Assembly (NCBI GenBank): GCA_026936325.1
Contig: JAPTHN010000011.1
Location: 26,328,501 to 26,392,500, forward strand
DNA length: 64,000 nucleotides
Source of the DNA: Platynereis dumerilii
Lineage: Eukaryota; Annelida; Polychaeta; Phyllodocida; Nereididae
Direction of reading: 5' to 3'
Shown here: one piece after another, positions 23,501 through 31,700 of the stretch
How positions within the stretch are numbered: position 1 is the first letter of the stretch
How the letters are laid out: each line of letters opens with the position of its first letter
Position numbers and translations under genes: made by a program
Notes under the pieces: model-generated
Database searches by the model: none
What the model was told of the DNA's origin: nothing
What the model saw: the letters and a program-made list of their open reading frames with translations, nothing else

Positions 23501-26500
23501 GTTGCACTTTATGTGTTGACAAGTGTTTCCTGATGTCATTCTTGAACTCGCGCATACTGATACTTCGAGTTTTTCTAAAAGATACTTTCTTTTGAGGATT
23601 TTGACCTTTATCAACTGACATGTTAAAGAGGACACAGTTGTGGTCCGAGAGCAGGTCCCCAACCATACAATCTCTGAGAATTGAATTTCTGCGGGTTATA
23701 ACAAGGTCAAGTGTATTCCCATCTTTGTGGGTCGGTGAGGATACATGTTGTTCAAGATCATACATTTCAAGAATGCTGTTAAATTGGACAACTCTGGCAT
23801 TAGTAGGTTTATTCATATGAAAGTTGAAATCCCCCGTTATTATGATCTCATTGTGACTTGACTGGTACTGAGCTAGGAACTGTGTAAATTCTTCAAAAAA
23901 CTGGGAAATTGTATATTGATTCTGCTTAGACGGTTCAGGCCTGTAAACCAGTAGGACCGTGACTGTCTTGCTACTCAAATGTATTTCAATTTCCATGTGT
24001 TCAAAAGTTTTTGATTTAGTGTTTTCTTTCTTTGTTGCTTTGAGGCCTGATCGCAAAATGCAGCCTACTCCTCCGCCAGGCCGACCTTCACGTGGTGAGC
24101 CTAGGTAAAAACATTCTCCGTTTCTTTCCAATTCACCAATCTCAACTGTATCATCTGGTTTTAGCCAAGTTTCAGTGAAAAGGAACAAATCCAACTCAAA
24201 CTCATCCCTAAAATCCTTTACTAAATGAGTTTTTTGTCTCAGACTTTGAGCATTCCACAAGCAAGCATTAAAGATATGGTTGGCCGAGTTCTTGGGTCTC
24301 TTGACAAAGCTAGAAGAGTCTGTGTTATGTTCTGTATTAGACAAAATATCAAACTTATTTTTTAGCTTGAATGAATGAACATGGTGAGTGCTACAGATTG
24401 GTTTTGTGGACAAAATTCTGTCTTCATGGTTATTCAGACCAATGCGCAAGACATCAGAATACAGCTTGTTTTGTGTAGACATGATTTTCATGGAGGTAGT
24501 TTGTAGGATTTGGATTAATGCTTCACAGTACTTGTGAAACGAGCAGTGTATAGATAAGTGCTACACAGTAGGGTGTAGAGTGTAGGTACAACTTATGAGT
24601 ACAAGTGCCACACAGTACGGGTGTAGACACAGGTGCCTCACAGTATGGGTGAAACACACAAGATCACAGAGAATTATATGCAGTATAGAGTGTATGTACC
24701 AAATATATAAAACAAACATGAGTTTCTTATTATGCAAGGACTACGATATGTGGTACACACTTTTGTTACGATACTTGTAGGCATAAACAGGTAAACTAAA
24801 ATATGAGAACAGACCTAAGGTATATAAATATTGTTATTATTTATTTTATATGGTTTGAATTATTTAAAGAGTGATGTCTAAAAAATCAAATGACTATTCT
24901 CCTTTGTTTTGAAACTTGTTGAGAAGAAGGAAGAAATAGTTGTTTGATTCAAAATTAAACTCAATTTAAACATTCTGGATGAAGTAGCTTGTCAGTGGGA
25001 ATTTCTCTTTACATGTTCTGTGACCTCACCTTACTGTTCCGACTGGCTTGAGTTTCTCCAAATACTTTTCTGGTATGGACGCCTCTTCTCTGCACTCATT
25101 TTTGCAACATTCCAAAACGCTCATTCCGGAAGGTATGCCACCCGCAGCCTGAGAGGAAAAAATATATGATTAAAACGTGCAAAAATTCTGAGTCCTCAAT
25201 GATTCCGTCCATTAGGCCTAATAAACTTTTTCTACAAGTTTACGATTTATATCATCGATGATATATTGATAAGCAGAGGCCAGGCATGACTGTTTCCAAA
25301 GTCAGTAGGCTAAATCTTACTGGTTATGGGATGATGTAAGTTGGTTTTATAGACACATGTAATATTAATCAAGGATTGTATCAGTGTCTATGCTGGAAAA
25401 GTAAAAGATCCCTCACATGGGCTAAATGTATAACATGTTGAGGACTCCCCACTCTCCCATCTCATCAATCTTACAGGGCTGCACTTACCATATCTATCTA
25501 TCTATCTATCTATCTAATACAATACTTCTTTTGAAAGTGTAAACTCACCATTTGATCCAACTTCCCAGGCCATGTTGGTTTAGTCTTGGAACGTTTCCCT
25601 ATCCACATGCTGAGTCCTTTAGTTGAGTGGAACACGTACCCATTCACATGCACTCCATATTGGCGTACACCAAACAGACCTGTGAATAGAAAATTACAAT
25701 TACTCCTAAGTTCCTTTGAATTTAATGATACATATAAGTTTCGCATCCATCATCTGATGTCTCCATCACACGGGTCCGCTAGTACTTATATATTAAAGGT
25801 GTCCTGTCATAGTGTGTTATTAAAATATTTAGATGCTCAGAAAAACTCACTTGTGGCTGATCTCTCCAGCTTCAGCAGAGGCGGCTCCGACAACTTGTGC
25901 CATACCTCAAACTCCTGTTGATAGAAATATAAAGAAAATATAATTTAGATAATCGAAAATGTCACATGTTCTGATTCTCCACATGATAAAATACTACTTT
26001 TCTATAATAACGATTCTATGTCCCACTGTGACTCTACAGAGTACATCCGTTCAATGATTTGAAAATAAGTTCGTTTTTGAGGAATATTTTGACAAAATTA
26101 CCTCGTCTCTCCATCCCTTCAGCGCAACCAGACTGTCCTTCTTCCTCAGTTCCTGAATGACATTGGCCATTTTCTCTGACCTAGATTCATAGGTGTTGAG
26201 GTCAAAGTTCATGGCCACATGTTTGATCTCTCCTGTCACGAGGCAGCTGACGAAGCTGAATATGTCTGGGAAATGCTTCAGATGTCTCAGGATATCCGGA
26301 TGGATCCATCCCACCTGCTTTCCCTCCACCAGGAATGGTTTACAGAGTCTTTTACATGAATCTGTGACAGAGAAAATGTATCAAGATTACTACAAAATGT
26401 GGAAGATAGTCATTAAATTAATTATAGACCTGTGTTGTGAGTCAAACAATTTATTCTGGCATGAAATAGGATAGAAAAGTCAGCTTGATTAGACTTATAC

Positions 26501-28292
26501 ATACATATATGCCACTCTGGTTGTGGAAATTCAAGCAATTTGCAATACACATGATACATGTACAACAAAATTTTAAGCTGTATGGGAAAGGTCCGAAAGG
26601 ACCAATTTTCCAAATAAATTATTAGAATTCAAGAAACCTATAAATTCATCCCTGACATACCGGTAATAGAACTATGTTAAGAACGGAAAACAGTGGTGCT
26701 CCAATGAAGCAGGTTTTCTGCACACAGGCCTATACTCATAGCTCAATTAATAAGGCTTGTCAACCAACAATGGTATTCCTGTTTCTTTTTTCTGGTGAAA
26801 GGGGAAAGAAGGTGCTATCTATTGCACTATGGCCCAGCACATCTTATAATACCAAAGCATGGCTGGTTAGGATGGTCACCAAGTTAGTGTGGGTTAAAAG
26901 CTGTAAAAAGCAACAAATTGTTAAATTTTTAAAACCATGCTCCTCTACATCACCTCTGCCAAGCACTGCATATGAAATGAATAAATTCATGACTCGATTA
27001 AAAGCAGTTGTGCAAAAGACCAGTCTTGGCATCACAACAACTTGACAAGGCAATTAAATTATTAGCATAGATCAGATCAGATTAGCAGTGTGTAGCCTCT
27101 TTCAGCCATTGAACTTTGTAATCTGTTTTTTGGGCATCTCTATAGGCCTAGAAACTAAATCCTCCTCTTATGGACATGATTAGGAAATTGGAATAATTTT
27201 AAATAGTTTGACCATGGGTGTTTTTTGACTGCCACAAATGAAGACAGCACCAAACTTCTGAATTTCACTTTCAAAATGTAAATCTGTGCACTGATAAGTG
27301 ATTGGATTGTAATGAAATAGAATTACTGTGTTAAAAATATGGTGCTTGTAAGAGCTATCAGAATGAAGCTACTGCGTTAAAAGCAATGATATACTAACAT
27401 AAATGCCAGACTACAGTCTACACAAATGAAGCACAAAGATGAATCTGTGTATGTTTAAGCACTTTGTGTCTGTGGTTGGTTTAGAAACTTTAGTTTAGTC
27501 TTAGACAAGACATTGCTTGAGGCCCCATTCAGTGTTTAAACAAATGTGTGTGATTAAGTCAATTAGCAACTATTATGGACTCAAGAAGCCAGTGGAGCTT
27601 CCAGTGGTATCTGGCAGGACTGTTGATTGAATCTCGATTGATCATGTTGATTGTATTGAAATTTGAAGGAAGAATAAATTGTTGAACTAGGATGTAAGCT
27701 AGACATACTGCAAGAATTGAACCCACAATCAGAATGTTTGACTTTGAATCAGTGCTCCATATCATGGATAATGAGGATAAAACCCAATATAACTATTTTT
27801 CTCAATTATAAAAAAAAATAAAAAAGGCATATTCATATTTATCTTGTTGACGCACGGTGTTGGTTTACAATTTTTGTTCAGGAAGGTTGGAGTGAAGGTT
27901 TTTAACTTGATGTTATTGTAATCTGGCCACTGGTAACATTACACACCGTCGACCTGATTGTCTACGCATGGAAGCGCAGCTTCAAGACCCGAAGACCAGA
28001 AGCGACAACAAGGGGGGCCAATAACCGAAGAGGTTACGGCCCAATCCAGCTACAAAGCTACAAAGATTGACATATGTCACAACTGTTCACCGGTTTAACA
28101 GATAGATCAATATTGAAAAGCTGTCAAAATTGAATTAATCAAGTTGCGAGGGGCGATATTACAACGTGAGGAAAATTCTCATTGATTCATTTTCTTGGTC
28201 GTGATTCGTTGGAATTTCTCACCTGCTTCGTGAAATCGATTAGCGGTTTTGATTATTTTCAAGAAGCCTTCGGATAAACTCATCTCAGGCAT
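20480..28292 (-). CDS. Nudix hydrolase with N-terminal DUF4743 domain (complete, 8 exons, ~307 aa)
   Basis: Proteins of this kind (yeast YJR142W, Tnr3 C-terminal part, plant NUDT20/24) are small soluble Nudix pyrophosphohydrolases; the Tnr3/YJR142W group acts on damaged thiamine diphosphate. Exons in transcript order: 28292-28223, 26361-26102, 25914-25851, 25679-25549, 25148-25030, 21320-21188, 20949-20853, 20529-20480. The frame is open throughout (924 nt with stop). Residues 1-130 form the DUF4743 part (CKPFLVEGKQVGWIHPDIL, FDLNTYESRSEKM, ALKGWRDEEFEVWHKL). LFGVRQYGVHVNGYV and LSMWIGKRSKTKPTWPGKLD follow, then the Nudix box near 178-200 (GGIPSGMSVLECCKNECREE), YFYEDERGLFPETQYVYDLE and the C-terminal VVVLDFLIRHSLISPEDG. 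The ATG at 28292 follows an in-frame TAA. The natural substrate is not shown by sequence. Confidence 0.93.
20853..21320 (-). CDS. Nudix gene exons 6-7, downstream of the LINE-bearing intron
   Basis: Exon 6 (21320-21188) encodes SYFYEDERGLFPETQYVYDL and EPVNADGEMENFELIPIEK, the conserved stretch after the Nudix box. Exon 7 (20949-20853) encodes VKELIVGDDFKFNCSVVVLD and FLIRHSLISPED. Exon 6 is flanked by odd sequence on both sides: a LINE tail ends 10 bp before its acceptor, and its donor segment is present three times. Confidence 0.92.
21035..21226 (-). repeat. three tandem copies of the exon-6 donor segment (~60-70 bp units)
   Basis: Units at about 21035-21091, 21092-21163 and 21164-21226 share tctagtct.tattata and ttgtcaccttttcaatngga. 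The third is the real end of exon 6 (IPIEK|gtgaca on the minus strand). The other two lie downstream in the intron and repeat the last codons and the gtgaca donor. This is a partial tandem duplication of exon end plus donor, creating two extra potential 5' splice sites. Confidence 0.75.
21331..24680 (-). mobile_element. L2-like LINE (non-LTR retrotransposon), apparently near full length
   Basis: The element lies sense to the Nudix gene in intron 5. Its 3' end reads (minus strand) aggcgctatataaatttct followed by an (ATT)n tail at 21331-21359. The gcgctatataaat plus trinucleotide tail is typical of L2/CR1-group LINEs. It carries one long intact ORF (21417-24491). Upstream, at about 24521-24680, are short tandem units built on 'cacagta.gggtgtag', likely its 5' untranslated region. 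The exact 5' border and target duplication were not resolved. The intact ORF suggests a young insertion. Confidence 0.82.
21417..24491 (-). CDS. LINE ORF2: endonuclease plus reverse transcriptase (1,024 aa)
   Basis: The apurinic-type endonuclease spans about residues 75-290: WNAQSL, TETWL, GRPGGGVGCILR, YRPEPS, ITGDFNFHMN (about 219), LDLVITRR and SDHNCVLF (about 280). The reverse transcriptase spans about 490-800: NYRPVSNLSFLGKVIE (about 577), LLDLSAAFDTIDHGIL (about 650), GVPQGSKLGPILFN and QKYADDEQLLLSF (about 738, YADD catalytic centre). The C-terminal part contains LNKLQVAQNSAVRLI and LHWLPIPARIHFK, usual in the L2/CR1 group. There is no internal stop. No separate ORF1 was seen upstream. 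The protein acts on the LINE's own RNA in target-primed reverse transcription. Confidence 0.9.
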   Translation of the reverse strand: MKIMSTQNKLYSDVLRIGLNNHEDRILSTKPICSTHHVHSFKLKNKFDILSNTEHNTDSSSFVKRPKNSANHIFNACLWNAQSLRQKTHLVKDFRDEFELDLFLFTETWLKPDDTVEIGELERNGECFYLGSPREGRPGGGVGCILRSGLKATKKENTKSKTFEHMEIEIHLSSKTVTVLLVYRPEPSKQNQYTISQFFEEFTQFLAQYQSSHNEIIITGDFNFHMNKPTNARVVQFNSILEMYDLEQHVSSPTHKDGNTLDLVITRRNSILRDCMVGDLLSDHNCVLFNMSVDKGQNPQKKVSFRKTRSISMREFKNDIRKHLSTHKVQQQKTSSYLSELVALYNSSTDVLNKHAPVITKLVTLRKSTPFTNADIKSLKTAKRKAERLWRRTGLQKDWEMFQAKRNALNDQINQMKSDDLRIKIENTKGNSKAMFKTLNRSLNRKQELPLPYHTNSEDLANKFNSFFDEKIKKIRSKLDSATNVTTEEDNFSGNKLSQFQPLSQDAIKKLIRDMPVKHCQLDPIPTWLMVDCLEEFLPIITEIVNTSLSLGEMPSELKHALVKPLLKNASLDHIEKNYRPVSNLSFLGKVIEGAVIKQYTHHLAQNKLDDDKQSAYKQFHSTETLLTKIHNDIMLNMSKGEITMLVLLDLSAAFDTIDHGILLKRLKNRYGVDHSALDWFESYISNRSQSVVVNDATSGKLPLKFGVPQGSKLGPILFNSYIAPVSQVAANNQVEDQKYADDEQLLLSFKPTFTEQENSAMKMEKCITEIRNFLHENKLCNNGDKTELLLIGTQCQLNKLKLSSITVENVSIKTADHVRNLGVTFDRNMNMEKQVNKMCRNAYFNLRNVSKLRKSMSKETVKTAVNALVTPHLDYGNGLMYGISKRLMNKLQVAQNSAVRLIEKIRRHDSVGAYRKNLHWLPIPARIHFKLMTTAWKALNAQAPTYIQQLIQLKPNQHYSLRSDNRTLLTEPASISKNKFEERAFSFVAPRLWNKLPESVRLSKTLESFKKNLKTHLFKSFYK
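25376..25517 (+). mobile_element. SINE-A fragment (body and tail)
   Basis: On the plus strand: gtatcagtgtctatgctgg, aaaagatccctcacatggg, aacatgttgaggactcccca, agggctgcacttaccatatc, then (TATC)n to 25517. This copy fixes the tail as (TATC)n. It lies in Nudix intron 4, antisense to the gene, close to exon 4. Confidence 0.65.
26362..28222 (-). other. Nudix intron 1
   Basis: 1,861-bp intron between the start-codon exon and exon 2. AT-rich; no exon, repeat family or RNA gene could be supported apart from a weak tRNA-like stretch near 27700-27765 (rejected as a gene). Confidence 0.7.
28223..28292 (-). CDS. Nudix gene exon 1 (start codon)
   Basis: Encodes MPEMSLSEGFLKIIKTANRF plus three residues, ending gcag|gtgaga in phase 1. 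The leftover G joins exon 2 to give GAT (Asp), then SCKRLCKPFLVEGK. An in-frame TAA lies upstream of the ATG. A second Met at residue 4 is an alternative start. Confidence 0.88.
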
Positions 28293-28729
28293 CTGTTTTG
28301 GGGTGAATTAAACGAGTTATACAAAGTAAACACGGGGATGACGCTTCTCGCCGGTCAGGGGACGAATTATCACAAACGGAGTCAGACAAGAAAGTCTTTT
28401 TGTCTTCTCAAAACCTGCTAGGTGGCGCAAGTGCATGTCAGTCAACGCCCCTGTTGGGTAGCAGGTGCCCCTTCTAAAATTAGCTTTTTGTGCTCAAATT
28501 GGACTTTTAATACCTCTGATGAGTTTTGTATGATGTTTTTCTAGTTGCGTAAAACACATTTATCTACAATGTACGATCTCTTGTTGCTTCAAGTAAGTTT
28601 TTCAATCTGTCGGTTCTGTCATCTGTTTCCATAGCAACGAAGTGGCATCATCATGGAGGTGAACATGGTGAAGGATATTTGCTGAACAGAACCATTGTGA
28701 GATTTACTTGATTGAGAACAGAATACAGG
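28293..28729. promoter_or_regulatory. shared head-to-head promoter of the Nudix gene and CFAP54
   Basis: The 437 bp between the two divergent start codons hold no coding sequence. They are richer in GC and CpG than the flanking DNA (for example acacggggatgacgcttctcgccggtc), and contain the X-box. No TATA box is obvious on either side. A short upstream ORF (28653-28685, 10 codons and stop) precedes the CFAP54 ATG. Both genes probably start within this interval; the start sites cannot be placed from sequence alone. Confidence 0.6.
28625..28638 (+). promoter_or_regulatory. RFX X-box (GTTTCC-AT-AGCAAC)
   Basis: The 14-mer GTTTCCATAGCAAC fits the X-box half-site pair GTNRCC/RGYAAC with a 2-bp spacer. 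RFX-family factors bind such sites in promoters of ciliary genes, usually close to the start site. Here it lies 92 bp before the CFAP54 ATG and 332 bp from the Nudix start codon, in the shared head-to-head promoter. Confidence 0.8.
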
Positions 28730-31700
28730 ATGGCAGCTGTATTAAGGAGTGTGGCTGCTGCTTCCCTAAACAAAGGACCACCCAGTTCATTTTTCAACAC
28801 TGATCAGAAAAATCCTGTGCTGCAATCTTTGGAGAATGAAATCCTGTCCTATCAGCAGTTGATGAAAAAACGAGCTTCACCTGGTTATAAGCGGGCAAAT
28901 GATGAAGCTCCATCAAGAGTGTAAGTGTGCAAACATTACACTAAAGTTTGATGTAAAAAAGACATGTTGAAAATTTTAATTTTTTGCTGTGGTGCATGGT
29001 TTTCATCTGGTATCTTATGTCATGAATATAATTATTTTACTCTCCCCAGGTATTCAAGTCTTTTTGAGCTTTGGAATAAGTATGAACCAAAGCTGCCAAC
29101 TTTATTTTACCAGAAGAAGCTGCTGGAAATGGGAGACTTTCTTGTTTCCATCAAGGTAAGGTTTTTTTTATCTGGACGCCTCTGGCGTCCAGATACTGTT
29201 GCACAACGCGCTACTTCCTGTCTTTTCGCGTGTTTTTCAGTTTCCTGTTGGCTGAACATTACACATAGTGATGTGCACAATAAACTCATCAAACTTACTT
29301 TATGTTGCACACACGTCATCCCAGTGGATCAGACTGATGCAGCAAACAGATAGTGGATAGATCTACAGATATCACCCAGTGAATTGGTCCTTAACACTGA
29401 GAATAGCTGAAAATCAGTGTTGCAATCATGGAAAATTGACTGGATTCTAAATAGGACGATGTTCTAGAATTAATATGTAATCTGCCAAGCCAGGAGAGAG
29501 CGGTAAGCAGGTGTAGATTTACTAAGCCAACGCTGTTGTATCAGGTGTGCGTGTGTGAATGTCAATCAATCAGATCAGAAATTTTCGTCATTTTGCCGAT
29601 TTCGTGAACGGCCGCCAGAGGCACCACTGTTTCGGCGCGCCCTCTGTCGTTTTTTGCGGCGTTATGAACGGAGTCATGCTATTTACCCACCTGCGCATGC
29701 GCGGTAGAATAATGGCGGCGAGCATGTAGATCACGTGGTCAAAACAAAGATGGCGAATGACACGCTGAGATTGAAGGGACAGTATTGCATGATTTTTCAG
29801 TACGTACATGACTAGTGTGGGAAGGATCGCTAAGCGATCGCAATTTGCGCCTTCGGCGCAAATTGCTCTCGCTTACCGCTCTATAACTGATATACTGTCC
29901 CTATGGCACACCAGGGAGGGGGGACCAGTCTGCCAGAACCTGAGATGCTTCAGCGCACACCCGTCGTCAACACATGGTAGCCATCTAGTATGCAAAATAC
30001 GCGCTAATGCTATTGGTTGAGAGAGCCATATAGATTTGCAGGTGTTCAACAACTAGATCATTAGATTGAAACTAGCATGCATACAGGTCTAATGTTGAGT
30101 TTAGCTTATAGATCACAGGCCTCACAATCTGCACAAACCCCCATTCCCAAAGCCTACATTTATAACTATTAGCCTATATATAGGGGACTGGTGGGTGTCA
30201 CAATGATTGTGTAGCTTGTGTTATAGATCCATGAAAAAATCCAATAATTCTATTTAGTCATTATTGGGATATAGGCCTACAATATCTATATCACACAGTG
30301 CCAGCTAACTGATGTAGTGCACTGATCTGAGTTTTTCCAAGCAGGTTGTAGTTTTCCCTAGCAGCTTGCAGTTTATATAATAAAATTGGATGCTTAATTT
30401 CTCAAAGCTATTACATATTAGAAAGCTATTGAATGACATAATATTATTCCTCTTCTACATGATTACAGAATTCTAGAATAGTACAGCTCATCTTCATGAA
30501 GCAAACACTCTTTTTCGATTTCAACAAAATCTTGGAAGTGTCATAAAGAAACAATTTAAAAGGGGGTTAATGAGCCCTAAAGCTATTGACCAACTTGTGA
30601 CCTACTTATGCTCAGACAGGATGAACTGTTTTACAACCATGGCCTCATTCACACCTCCTTCTGACCTAAAGAATGGCTATTTGAGGAAGCAAACTACACT
30701 GGTCCATTTGTTTGACAATTTATAGAAACAAAATAAAAATAATTCTCCCATGATATATATATGTTTTAATAAAGTAAGGTGTAGTATACATAATCAAATA
30801 AAAGTTTTACTTAATTTGAAGTTTATTAACTTTATACAGTGTACTTTTAGTAAATGTATGACAATCATGGTAAATGTAATCTGCATATGCCTATATATAT
30901 ACACATACACATACTGCAAGATTTTTGGGTCATTTGAAAGAGGTGTGAAAAGGGGTAAATACATTTACACTGCCCTTGGTTCATTTTTTCTAGGCCAATG
31001 TGCAATGAAGTAGGGCAATAGCCTCAGGGCTCTTTAACTTTGTTTAAATTACTTTATTGCTTTCTTTCTCGAACATATCAGGTTTTATTGAAATCGTAAA
31101 AGTGTGTCTGCTACATGAAGATGAGCTGTATCTACCTTAGCTTAAGATGTCCAAAGCCATGATGAGCTGTGGGTGTGTATCTCCTCTGTCAGCTTAACAC
31201 AACTATGCCAAGTTGTTAAACACACAACTCCATCACCCATGGAAACTTATTCTATGCTGGCCAAATTTAACAAGAATCAATCAAACAACTTCATGCATTG
31301 CTGTGTAGCAATACATATATTTCTTTCACTTAAGGCCCATTGGCCATTATGCCGTGATAACTTCTGACTACTGCTATTATAATTCAGCCAACCAGACTGC
31401 CAGACCAATATTATGTTACAATGTTCAGGTCAATTATCAGCGTCCAGATATGCAAATTGCAATTTGCCTTCTAGTTTTAATCGAAAATTTTTAAGTTTCT
31501 CTTGATTTAAAATTTTCTTGGTAAATTATTGACAATATCAATAATAATCAATTGATGGCTGATGATTTGATAAGTTTTATAAGTGATGAAAACATTTTGA
31601 CCTCTCCTTTGCAGGAATATAACCTGGCATTATGGCAATGCTACGGGCGTTACTTGCGACATTTTGGGGATAATGACATGGAAGAGATACTAGAAGTTGC

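Noticed and set aside
27700-27765. tRNA gene on the minus strand
   Set aside because: A gggttcaattc B-box-like word and gagcactgattcaaa are present, but no cloverleaf can be folded; at best a worn SINE head.
28712-28729. CFAP54 start at 28712
   Set aside because: The codon is TTG; the ATG at 28730 is the first proper start in frame.
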